Assembly: GCA_023397905.1 (NCBI GenBank)
Contig: JAEWSZ010000042.1
Span: forward strand, 1-14,300
Reading direction: 5' to 3'
Length of the DNA: 14,300 nucleotides
Source of the DNA: Bacillota bacterium
Lineage (GTDB): Bacteria > Bacillota > Clostridia > Acetivibrionales > DSM-1351
In this document: one piece after another, positions 6,843 through 13,151 of the stretch
Numbering within the stretch: position 1 is the first letter of the stretch
How the letters are laid out: each line of letters opens with the position of its first letter
The notes under the pieces: model-generated
What the model saw: the letters and a program-made list of their open reading frames with translations, nothing else
Database searches by the model: none
What the model was told of the DNA's origin: nothing
Translations under genes and position numbers: made by a program

Positions 6843-6886
6843 AGGCGTATTTAAAGGGATTTGTGTTTAATATAATTAAGAGGGAT

Positions 6887-6925
6887 TGTTAATTCTCTGT
6901 TAAGTTTATTGTAAATTACTTAACA
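6887..6925. promoter_or_regulatory. Candidate PhoP operator array upstream of the phosphate transport operon
   Basis: Four related hexamers start at 6887 (TGTTAA), 6898 (TGTTAA), 6909 (TTGTAA) and 6920 (TTAACA), an exact 11-bp period with 5-bp spacers. The first two read TTAACA on the other strand. The Bacillus PhoP half-site is TT(A/T/C)ACA repeated with about 5-bp spacers, so the match is good and the gene context (phosphate uptake) fits. A further TGTTAA at 6953 is in phase (3 x 11 bp). The mixed orientation of the fourth unit and the AT-rich background lower certainty. Confidence 0.55.
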
Positions 6926-6937
6926 ATGCTATATAAT
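6909..6937 (+). promoter_or_regulatory. Sigma-A promoter of the DUF47-pit operon
   Basis: TTGTAA (6909-6914), a 17-bp spacer and TATAAT (6932-6937). The -35 coincides with the third hexamer of the Pho-type array and the fourth lies in the spacer, so a bound regulator would directly affect polymerase. Confidence 0.8.
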
Positions 6938-6984
6938 GATGAACGGTAAATTTGTTAAATTTTGTCGAAAGAGGGTACTGCTTA

Positions 6985-7608
6985 ATGTTTAGAATTACAT
7001 CAAAAGAAGAAATATTTTTTGACTATTTTATTGAAACCTGTGAGATCATCTGCAAGGCTGCAAATCTTCTGGATGATTTAACAAATAATTACGTCAATGT
7101 AAATGAAAAGATCATGGGAATTGAAGAAACAGAGCATGCCTGTGACAGCAGTGTTCACAAGATACTCAATGAGCTTAACAAGTCTTTTATCACTCCTATT
7201 GACAGAGAAGATATTTTCACAATAGCCAAGGAACTTGATAATATTACGGATGATATTGAAAGCGCGGCCCACCGGTTCAGCATATTCAATGTCAAAGAGG
7301 TCAGGCCGGAAGCTCTCGCCCTGACAAAGCTGATTGTCAGAGCTACTGATGAGCTGAGAAATGTAATGATACAGATGAAAAACATGAAAAAGAGCAAAAC
7401 TCTCCAGAGCAAGATAATTGAAGTCAACAATGTGGAAGACGAGGCTGATACTATATTCAGAGACGCCATGGCTAACTTATTTACATCTGAACAGGACGCG
7501 GTGGAAGTCATCAAATGGAAAGCGATTTATGAACTGCTGGAAAATACCATAGATGCCTGTGAAGATGTTGCGAATATAGTAGAAGGGGTTGTTATGAAGA
7601 ATGCTTAG
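6985..7608 (+). CDS. DUF47 / PhoU-like Pit accessory protein
   Basis: A 207-residue, almost wholly helical cytoplasmic protein of the DUF47 family, related to PhoU. Such proteins are typically encoded just before a PiT phosphate transporter and are thought to regulate it. Visible are repeated acidic helix patterns of PhoU type: EETEHACDSSVHKI (about 45-58), PIDREDIFTIAKELDNITDDIE (about 68-89) and NNVEDEADTIFRDAM (about 150-164). In PhoU relatives such acidic E/D clusters bind metal ions. The ATG at 6985 is preceded by GAGGG at 6971-6975; an in-frame TTG at 6952 has no such site. The 3' end overlaps the transporter start by 8 bp, which indicates translational coupling. The biochemical role is inferred from family and context only. 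Confidence 0.92.
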   Translation: MFRITSKEEIFFDYFIETCEIICKAANLLDDLTNNYVNVNEKIMGIEETEHACDSSVHKILNELNKSFITPIDREDIFTIAKELDNITDDIESAAHRFSIFNVKEVRPEALALTKLIVRATDELRNVMIQMKNMKKSKTLQSKIIEVNNVEDEADTIFRDAMANLFTSEQDAVEVIKWKAIYELLENTIDACEDVANIVEGVVMKNA

Positions 7609-8599
7609 TGTTTCTTTAGTGATTGTTATAATATTGGCACTGGGATTTGACTTTATAAATGGCTTTCATGACACCGCAAATTCCATAGCCACTTCAGTTT
7701 CCACAAGAGTGCTGTCCCCGAGGCAGGCTATTATTATGTCGGCAATTTTGAATTTTGTGGGAGCGCTGACCAGCAGCAAGGTCGCCAAGACAATTTCCAG
7801 CGGTCTGGTGGACGCATCAATGAGCAAGGTGCAATATGTTATCATAGCGACCTTGATCGCTTCAATTATATGGGATCTGATCACATGGTATTACGGCATT
7901 CCCAGCAGTTCATCACATGCGCTCATCGGAGCTCTTGTGGGATCTTCCATAGCCTATTCCGGCGGATTGAGCATTGTCAAATGGCAAGGGGTGCTGGACA
8001 AGGTTATAATTCCTTTAATTACTTCGCCTGTAATAGGCTTCGCAATGGGATTCCTGTTTATGTCCCTGTTATACAGGCTGCTGCGCAGGTTTACTCCCAG
8101 ATTCATCACCAAATGGTTTTCAAAATTACAGATACTTTCGGCCGCTTTTATGGCGTATTCCCACGGCAATAATGACGCGCAGAAGTCCATGGGTATAATC
8201 ACTCTGGCCCTCATAGGCGCAAACCTTAACGGGGGACATTCTGAGGTTCAGCCCTGGGTAATGATTGCATGTGCCATATCCATGGCCCTTGGAACTTCCA
8301 TCGGAGGGTGGAAGATCATAAAAACCATGGGCGTGAATATGATACGCCTTCAGCCTATCGGCGGATTTGCAGCCGAAACCGGGGCCGCCATAGTTATCGA
8401 AACAATGACCCATTTCGGAGCGCCGGTAAGTACCACACACGTTATTTCCACATCTATCATGGGTGTCGGCGCATCAAAAAGACTTTCGGCAGTGAAATGG
8501 GCGCTTGCCAGGAACATAGTTTGGGCATGGATATTTACAATCCCTGTGACGGCGCTTTTAGGAGCATTTGTTACCACCATTTTTAAAATTTTTGCATAG
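7601..8599 (+). CDS. pit: PiT-family low-affinity inorganic phosphate transporter
   Basis: An integral membrane symporter that takes up inorganic phosphate, usually as a metal-phosphate complex with protons or sodium. It has 332 residues, typical of the short bacterial/archaeal PiT form, with about ten hydrophobic segments. Both halves carry the inverted-repeat signature: GFDFINGFHDTANSIATSV at about residues 15-33 and AYSHGNNDAQKSMGI at about 185-199. The paired SSSHAL and STTHVISTSIMGVG motifs are also present. The start overlaps the upstream DUF47 gene by 8 bp; AAGGGG at 7583-7588 lies 12 nt upstream, a long spacing that fits coupled translation. The overlap and the promoter context suggest one phosphate-related operon. 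Two hairpins follow the stop codon. Confidence 0.96.
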   Translation: MLSVSLVIVIILALGFDFINGFHDTANSIATSVSTRVLSPRQAIIMSAILNFVGALTSSKVAKTISSGLVDASMSKVQYVIIATLIASIIWDLITWYYGIPSSSSHALIGALVGSSIAYSGGLSIVKWQGVLDKVIIPLITSPVIGFAMGFLFMSLLYRLLRRFTPRFITKWFSKLQILSAAFMAYSHGNNDAQKSMGIITLALIGANLNGGHSEVQPWVMIACAISMALGTSIGGWKIIKTMGVNMIRLQPIGGFAAETGAAIVIETMTHFGAPVSTTHVISTSIMGVGASKRLSAVKWALARNIVWAWIFTIPVTALLGAFVTTIFKIFA

Positions 8600-8610
8600 A
8601 ATACTTAAGC

Positions 8611-8640
8611 AAATGGATTGTTTTTTACAGCAATCCATTT
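8611..8640 (+). terminator. Hairpin after pit (possible terminator)
   Basis: AAATGGATTG (8611-8620) and CAATCCATTT (8631-8640) form a perfect 10-bp stem with a 10-nt loop. Only TTTTGG follows, so it may be an incomplete terminator backed up by the next one, or a 3'-end stabilising hairpin. Confidence 0.6.
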
Positions 8641-8673
8641 TGGTAACAGATTGTTTACAATTTTAACAAACGG

Positions 8674-8738
8674 AAACCTGGATTAAAGCCGTATAGCTTA
8701 GCTATGCAGACTATAGCCCAGGTTTTTTGATTTGTTTT
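8674..8738 (+). terminator. Second, stronger terminator after pit
   Basis: AAACCTGG (8674-8681) pairs with CCAGGTTT (8718-8725). The 36-nt loop contains an inner hairpin, ATAGC (8693-8697) with GCTAT (8701-8705). A long T-rich tract GGTTTTTTGATTTG continues after it. Probably the true end of the phosphate operon. Confidence 0.7.
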
Positions 8739-9217
8739 ATTTTTAATAACCCTAAATAGGTTTAAAATAGCAAAAATAGCTGGAAAATGGTTAGACCTGA
8801 AAATTCACTTATGTTATACTATAAAACAATCAGACAGAAAAGTATATAATAAAGTATATAATATTAAAAATTATAGACTTTTCTGGAAATAATATAGTAT
8901 ATAGTATAAGGCGTGAAAAAAAGTTGTATGTACTATAATCGCATTTCACACCGGGAAAACCACTTTAAGGTTCTTTGCAGCAGTCCGGTTCAGGACCGCA
9001 CGCAAATAAAAATATCCTAAACTGGCAATACGCAGCGAAAAAATAGTATAATATATATATGAAGATGCAATACTGTTTTTAATATTTTTATAATATTCAG
9101 AAGATAAGATAAATTGTTATAGATATACTAATAGGCCGGATTTGACCGGCAGAACAATTTTGAGAACTAAGGCCGGAGGCGGAAATAATTTTTTTGGTTA
9201 ATTAATGGAGGCTCGTT
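8739..9217. other. Long AT-rich upstream region of clpE
   Basis: No gene is seen in these 479 bases. Possible -10 elements are frequent: an extended TGTTATACT (8812-8820), TATAAT at 8934-8939, and TATAAT at 9047-9052 followed by an (AT)n stretch. The last is the best clpE promoter candidate, but only a weak -35 (CTGGCA, 19 bp away) is visible. Around 8940-9015 the sequence is less AT-rich and contains short inverted repeats (AAACC/GGTT, GTCC/GGAC). A GCCGG/CCGGC hairpin (9135-9150) lies in the likely clpE leader. No riboswitch class or T-box was recognised. Confidence 0.55.
8835..8885. repeat. Long inverted repeat with a 12-bp tandem repeat
   Basis: The arm at 8835-8850 (CAGAAAAGTATATAAT) pairs with 8870-8885 with a single mismatch, giving a 16-position stem and a 19-nt loop. 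The loop includes the second copy of a perfect 12-bp tandem duplication, AAAGTATATAAT, at 8839-8850 and 8851-8862. No T-run follows, so it is not an ordinary terminator. Confidence 0.6.
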
Positions 9218-11563
9218 ATGATAAAATGCTCAGTATGCAATAAAAATATAGCGGTAGTTTTTGTAACAAAAATCGTTGAAGGAAGACAAGTCCAGGAAGG
9301 TCTCTGTGTAAGCTGTGCCAAGAAGCAGAACCTGCAGCCTATAGATCAGTTGCTGTCCCAGACCGGAATGACGGAAGATGAGCTGGACAATATAAGCAAG
9401 CAGGTGGGCGACATGCTGGAGGATATGGAGGGCTCCGACATAATGGAGGCGTTGGGGGATGACACGGGAAATGTGAACCAGACAAATCCGTTTTTCGGCA
9501 TGCTGAACAAAGCCTTCCCAAAGACCAGCAACGGCGGAGCTTCTTCGGATGTGCCTGCGGTTAACGGCCAGGACAAGGATACCAGTGAGGACAAGGACAG
9601 CAAGAACTCCACAAAGACCAAGGTCCAGGATAAAAAAGTCACCAAGAAGAAAAAATATCTCGATATGTACGGAACAAATCTTATCGACAAAGCCAGAGAC
9701 GGCGGAATTGACAAGGTAATCGGAAGAAACAGGGAAATTGACAGGGTAGTACAGATATTGAACAGAAGGACCAAAAATAATCCGGTGCTTATCGGTGAAC
9801 CCGGAGTAGGTAAGACGGCCATCGCGGAAGGACTGGCGGTGAGGATAGCCGACAGGGAGGTTCCCGTGAAGCTGTACAATTCCGAGGTCTATCTGCTGGA
9901 CATGACCAGCGTCGTAGCAGGGACCCAGTTCCGGGGACAGTTTGAGAGCAGGATGAAAGGCATCATAGAGGAAGCAAAATCTTACGGAAACATTATTCTT
10001 GTAATAGATGAGCTTCACAACATAATGGGAGCCGGGGAAGCGGAGGGCGCCATGAATGCCGCCAATATCCTGAAGCCTGCCCTGTCCAGGGGAGAGATAC
10101 AGGTAATCGGAGCCACGACCCTGAATGAATACAGGAAGCATATTGAAAAGGATTCCGCGCTGGAAAGAAGATTTCAGCCGGTTATTGTGGATGAGCCCTC
10201 AATAGAAGAATCCATTGAAATATTAATGGGCATAAAGCATTACTATGAAGAATATCACCGCGTAAAAATAGGTGCCGAAGCTGTAAAGGCCGCAGTCAAC
10301 TTTTCCGAGAGATATATTACGGACCGGCTTTTGCCTGACAAGGCTATCGATGTGATCGATGAGGCCGGTTCAAGGGCAAATCTGAGGAATGTGAAGCTCG
10401 CGGAGCTGCAAACATACAAGGATGAGCTGCGAAATGTCCAGGAGGAAAAGGAGACCGCCATATCGGCAGACTCCATAGAGGATTACCAGAAAGCCGCCGA
10501 TTTGAAAGTGTATGAGTGCAAGCTGACCGGCCTGATAAAGGATATAGAAGACACCAGCAAGGATGTGGAGCTGTCTGTGGAGGACATTGCAAGCGTTATT
10601 GAGGCGTGGACAAAGATCCCTATTCAGAGGCTCAGCGAGGAGGAATCCAAAAAGCTTATCAACCTGGAGTCGCGAATCCATAAAAGAGTCATCGGACAGG
10701 AAAAAGCAGTTGAAGGCGTTGCAAAAGCCATAAGAAGAAGCAGATCGGGCTTTAAGAAAAAGAAGAAACCCTCTTCCTTTATATTCGTGGGGCCAACAGG
10801 CGTTGGAAAGACCGAACTGGTCAGAGCCCTGGCCATTGAATTGTTTGAAAGCGAGGAAGCGCTGATCAGGCTTGACATGTCGGAGTATATGGAGAAGCAC
10901 ACGGTTTCCAAGCTGATAGGTTCTCCTCCGGGATATGTGGGCTATGACGATGCGGGACAGCTGACGGAAAAGGTGAGAAGAAAGCCTTATTCGGTTATTC
11001 TGCTGGATGAGATTGAAAAGGCCCATCCCGATGTATTCAATATGCTGCTCCAGATCCTTGAGGACGGCAGGCTGACCGACAGCCACGGCAGAACAGTAAG
11101 CTTTGAAAATACCGTTATAATTATGACCTCCAATGCAGGGACCAACTTTAAATCCAGCGGAATAGGCTTTTCAAACAACACCTATACCGCGCTGGAAAAC
11201 AAGGTAAGAGACGTAATCAAGGAGACCTTCAGGCCTGAATTTTTAAACAGGATAGATGAGATAGTGGTATTTACCGAACTGGGCACCGGCGAACTTAAGC
11301 AGATCATAGAGCTCATGCTGGAGGAGGTATACGCCGAAGCAAAAGAGAAGGATATCCGGGTAAATGTGTCGGAGAAGGTTAAGGATTTTATTCTGGAAAA
11401 GGGTTACGATGTGAAATTCGGGGCCAGACCTTTAAGACGCACCATTCAGAATTATATTGAAGACAGACTTTCAGAGGAGTACTTGAAAGGCACCATCAAG
11501 GAAGGCTCTCTGGTGGGCGTCGATCTGGATGAAAATAATGAGATCAAGCTGTCCATCCTTTAA
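9218..11563 (+). CDS. clpE: ClpE-type zinc-finger Clp ATPase (Hsp100 unfoldase)
   Basis: A hexameric AAA+ unfoldase that should feed proteins to the ClpP peptidase in the cytoplasm. It has 781 residues. The N-terminus is a zinc finger, CSVC (C4, C7) with CVSC (C30, C33), instead of the double Clp-N repeat of ClpC/ClpA; this is the mark of ClpE. A charged Lys/Asp/Ser linker (about 100-147) follows. The first AAA domain has Walker A GEPGVGKT (193-200) and Walker B VIDELH (262-267); then comes a UVR-like coiled middle region (about 395-450). The second has GPTGVGKT (525-532) and LLDEIE (595-600). Ile-Gly-Phe at 649-651 fits the ClpP-docking loop. GGAGG lies 6 nt before the ATG. No mcsA, mcsB or ctsR is adjacent, and no full CtsR operator was found. 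Some genomes would label this gene ClpC. Confidence 0.88.
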   Translation: MIKCSVCNKNIAVVFVTKIVEGRQVQEGLCVSCAKKQNLQPIDQLLSQTGMTEDELDNISKQVGDMLEDMEGSDIMEALGDDTGNVNQTNPFFGMLNKAFPKTSNGGASSDVPAVNGQDKDTSEDKDSKNSTKTKVQDKKVTKKKKYLDMYGTNLIDKARDGGIDKVIGRNREIDRVVQILNRRTKNNPVLIGEPGVGKTAIAEGLAVRIADREVPVKLYNSEVYLLDMTSVVAGTQFRGQFESRMKGIIEEAKSYGNIILVIDELHNIMGAGEAEGAMNAANILKPALSRGEIQVIGATTLNEYRKHIEKDSALERRFQPVIVDEPSIEESIEILMGIKHYYEEYHRVKIGAEAVKAAVNFSERYITDRLLPDKAIDVIDEAGSRANLRNVKLAELQTYKDELRNVQEEKETAISADSIEDYQKAADLKVYECKLTGLIKDIEDTSKDVELSVEDIASVIEAWTKIPIQRLSEEESKKLINLESRIHKRVIGQEKAVEGVAKAIRRSRSGFKKKKKPSSFIFVGPTGVGKTELVRALAIELFESEEALIRLDMSEYMEKHTVSKLIGSPPGYVGYDDAGQLTEKVRRKPYSVILLDEIEKAHPDVFNMLLQILEDGRLTDSHGRTVSFENTVIIMTSNAGTNFKSSGIGFSNNTYTALENKVRDVIKETFRPEFLNRIDEIVVFTELGTGELKQIIELMLEEVYAEAKEKDIRVNVSEKVKDFILEKGYDVKFGARPLRRTIQNYIEDRLSEEYLKGTIKEGSLVGVDLDENNEIKLSIL

Positions 11564-11580
11564 AAAAACGGCTGGATAAT

Positions 11581-11640
11581 AAAATAGTAATAAGCAAAAC
11601 AGCCATAAACAAAACAATCACAAGTAAAACAACTGCAAGT
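11581..11640. repeat. Degenerate 15-bp A-rich tandem repeat (4 units)
   Basis: Units begin at 11581 (AAAATAGTAATAAGC), 11596 (AAAACAGCCATAAAC), 11611 (AAAACAATCACAAGT) and 11626 (AAAACAACTGCAAGT); units three and four share 12 of 15 bases. The array starts 18 bp after the clpE stop and ends before its terminator, so it should be in the clpE 3' untranslated region. Confidence 0.6.
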
Positions 11641-11676
11641 AAGCAGACAGTGAGATAATAAAATAATAATGATTTT

Positions 11677-11716
11677 AAAAAGGCCGCAATGGATTTTACA
11701 TTACGGCTTTTTTATT
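11677..11716 (+). terminator. Rho-independent terminator after clpE
   Basis: The arms 11677-11691 and 11699-11713 pair along 15 positions with one C-A mismatch and one G-T pair, around a 7-nt loop. The 3' arm ends in TTTTTT followed by ATTG. Confidence 0.85.
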
Positions 11717-11878
11717 GTCCGGGAAAGAGGCACCGCGTGTGATAAAAATATATTCAGGTTATTGAAAGCTATAACGTCAGCGGGATATTTTTTACATTGC
11801 AATGGAAAATATGGGGATATATTTTTCCAAACCGATTAAAGTAGTAAAAATTATGAATAAATTGAAAAACCGTGAATA

Positions 11879-11908
11879 TTGACTTTAATTACAGTATAGA
11901 TGTAAAAT
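11879..11908 (+). promoter_or_regulatory. Candidate sigma-A promoter of the lacI-cbp unit
   Basis: TTGACT (11879-11884), an 18-bp spacer and TAAAAT (11903-11908), with TG directly before the -10. This is the best promoter-like pair in the region, about 145 bp before the regulator start. Confidence 0.6.
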
Positions 11909-11949
11909 AGGGCTAGTGCCATATTGTATAGTATTAGTCCTGTTTTATC

Positions 11950-11988
11950 AAAGGCAATTACGGCCGAAAGCCCATAGTAATTGCCTTT
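11950..11988. promoter_or_regulatory. Perfect 12-bp inverted repeat in the lacI leader
   Basis: AAAGGCAATTAC (11950-11961) and GTAATTGCCTTT (11977-11988) are perfect inverted copies. Within the 15-nt loop, GGC and GCC can pair further. It lies downstream of the candidate promoter and would fold strongly in RNA. No T-run follows (TTTACAGC), so it is not a normal terminator. It may be an operator, an mRNA stabiliser or an attenuation element. Confidence 0.55.
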
Positions 11989-11993
11989 ACAGC

Positions 11994-12005
11994 TGAGACA
12001 TCTCA
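11994..12005. promoter_or_regulatory. Small palindrome, possible operator
   Basis: TGAGA-CA-TCTCA lies 6 bp after the large inverted repeat and about 50 bp before the regulator start. The size suits a half-turn-spaced repressor site, but it lacks the central CG common in LacI-family operators. Confidence 0.3.
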
Positions 12006-12053
12006 TCCAAAGGTTGATTTTCCGTATTTTCTAAAGGTTAAAGGTGATTTTAA

Positions 12054-13103
12054 ATGAAAAGCGAAGAAATAGCGAAAATTGCAGGGGTATCCAGAAGCAC
12101 GGTATCCAGGGTTATCAACAATTATTCCAACGTTCCTGACGATACCAGGAAAAAAGTGATGGAAGTAATAGAAAAGTACAATTACCAGCCCAACACCTGT
12201 GCAAGAGTCCTGGCGGGAAAACAAAACGATACGATTGGCCTGTTTATTGTGAGCATTGCGGATTCGGACAATCCGAACAGATTGTATAACAACAATTATT
12301 TTACCCAATTTGTTGACGCGGTGGTGGACTGTGCCAATTCAAAGGGCTTTTATGTACTGGTAAATATCATATACTGCCAGAGCGACTACAACCGGGTAAG
12401 CGAGGTATTCTTCCAAAAGAGGATCGACGGGGGAATAGTGGTAGGTACTGAAAAAGAGGCGGGCATGCTGATCGAAGTCTCAAAAAAAGGCTGTCCCATT
12501 GTACTGATAGATTACGACGCCGAAGAAATAAGAAAGAGCAAATCGGTAAATGATAATTTAGTGGTAATAGGTTCAAACGACTACGAAGGTGCGGTAGAGG
12601 CAATTGAGTACCTCATCGGGCTGGGGCATACCGATATAGGGTTTCTGGCGGGCAGACTCTCCACCTATTCCGGGCGTCAGAGGTACGAAGCCTATTTTGA
12701 CACAATGAAAAAGCACAATTTAAAAGTGAATGAAGACTTTGTCATCCACGGGGAATTTATCAAGACTAAGACCGCAAATGAGATAAGGCGGCTGCTTCAA
12801 AAGGGAATTCTGCCCACTGCGATTTTTTCTTCAAATGACGACATGGCAATAACCGCAATGGAAATATTCAGGGAAAACAATATAAGAATACCCGAGGATA
12901 TTTCAATCATAGGCTTTGACAATATTCCGCTGTCCTCATTGCTGAAGCCTGCGCTTTCAACTATTTCCACTCCTGTATACGATATTGTTGAAAGGACGGT
13001 CAAGGAACTCATAGCAAATATAAGACACGAGAAGAAGGGATTTTCCAGCCATAAATTCAATACAAATCTGATTATCCGGGAGACCTGTTCAAAAAAGTTA
13101 TAA
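12054..13103 (+). CDS. LacI-family transcriptional regulator (probable cellodextrin-use regulator)
   Basis: A 349-residue DNA-binding repressor or activator, normal LacI/GalR length. The N-terminal helix-turn-helix reads EEIAKIAGVSRSTVSRVINN (residues 4-23), followed by NVPDDTRKKVMEVIEKYNYQPN and the hinge helix ARVLAGKQ (50-57). The rest is a periplasmic-binding-protein-like sugar sensor with IGLFIVSIAD, the GGIVVG strand, LGHTDIGFLAG and the late TAIFSSNDDMAITAMEIFRE and GFDNIPLSSLLKPALSTIS motifs. AAAGGTGA lies just upstream of the ATG. The phosphorylase gene starts 48 bp after the stop with no terminator between, so the two are probably co-transcribed. The inducer is likely a beta-glucoside such as cellobiose, by context only. 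The element it binds is not known; palindromes in its own leader are candidates for autoregulation. Confidence 0.93.
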   Translation: MKSEEIAKIAGVSRSTVSRVINNYSNVPDDTRKKVMEVIEKYNYQPNTCARVLAGKQNDTIGLFIVSIADSDNPNRLYNNNYFTQFVDAVVDCANSKGFYVLVNIIYCQSDYNRVSEVFFQKRIDGGIVVGTEKEAGMLIEVSKKGCPIVLIDYDAEEIRKSKSVNDNLVVIGSNDYEGAVEAIEYLIGLGHTDIGFLAGRLSTYSGRQRYEAYFDTMKKHNLKVNEDFVIHGEFIKTKTANEIRRLLQKGILPTAIFSSNDDMAITAMEIFRENNIRIPEDISIIGFDNIPLSSLLKPALSTISTPVYDIVERTVKELIANIRHEKKGFSSHKFNTNLIIRETCSKKL

Positions 13104-13151
13104 AATTTTCTTGGACTTGCATACAATAAATATACCGAGAGGAGCTAAAAA

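Larger units (their letters stand above)
11717..12053. other. Upstream region of the LacI-family gene
   Basis: No gene is seen in these 337 bases. Besides the promoter and the two palindromes listed separately, it holds an imperfect inverted repeat at 11803-11829 (TGGAAAATAT against ATATTTTTCCA with one extra T) and the small palindrome CATTGCAATG at 11795-11804. The likely mRNA leader is about 135 nt. Confidence 0.5.

Noticed and set aside
8654..8668. TTTACA and TTAACA after pit, resembling further Pho half-sites
   Set aside because: Their spacing is 9 bp, not 11, and they lie between two terminator-like hairpins with no promoter in the right place.
9047..9060. (AT)n run after TATAAT as a repeat element
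   Set aside because: It is only about 10 bp and ordinary for clostridial promoters.
9141..9147. CtsR-like heptamer TTTGACC upstream of clpE
   Set aside because: CtsR operators need two tandem heptamers 3 bp apart; the neighbouring bases do not match on either side.
9230..11086. Long minus-strand open frames (303 and 238 codons) inside clpE
   Set aside because: They are shadows of a strongly conserved coding sequence on the plus strand, have no family resemblance and no ribosome binding sites.
11763..11776. TGAAAGCTATAACG as a CcpA (cre) site before lacI
   Set aside because: It lacks the central CG and the final A of the consensus and lies more than 100 bp upstream of the candidate promoter.
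13120..13127. CATACAAT before cbp, identical to a sigma-E -10
   Set aside because: No sigma-E -35 is found at the right distance, and a sporulation promoter for cellobiose phosphorylase is not expected; chance in AT-rich DNA is likely.
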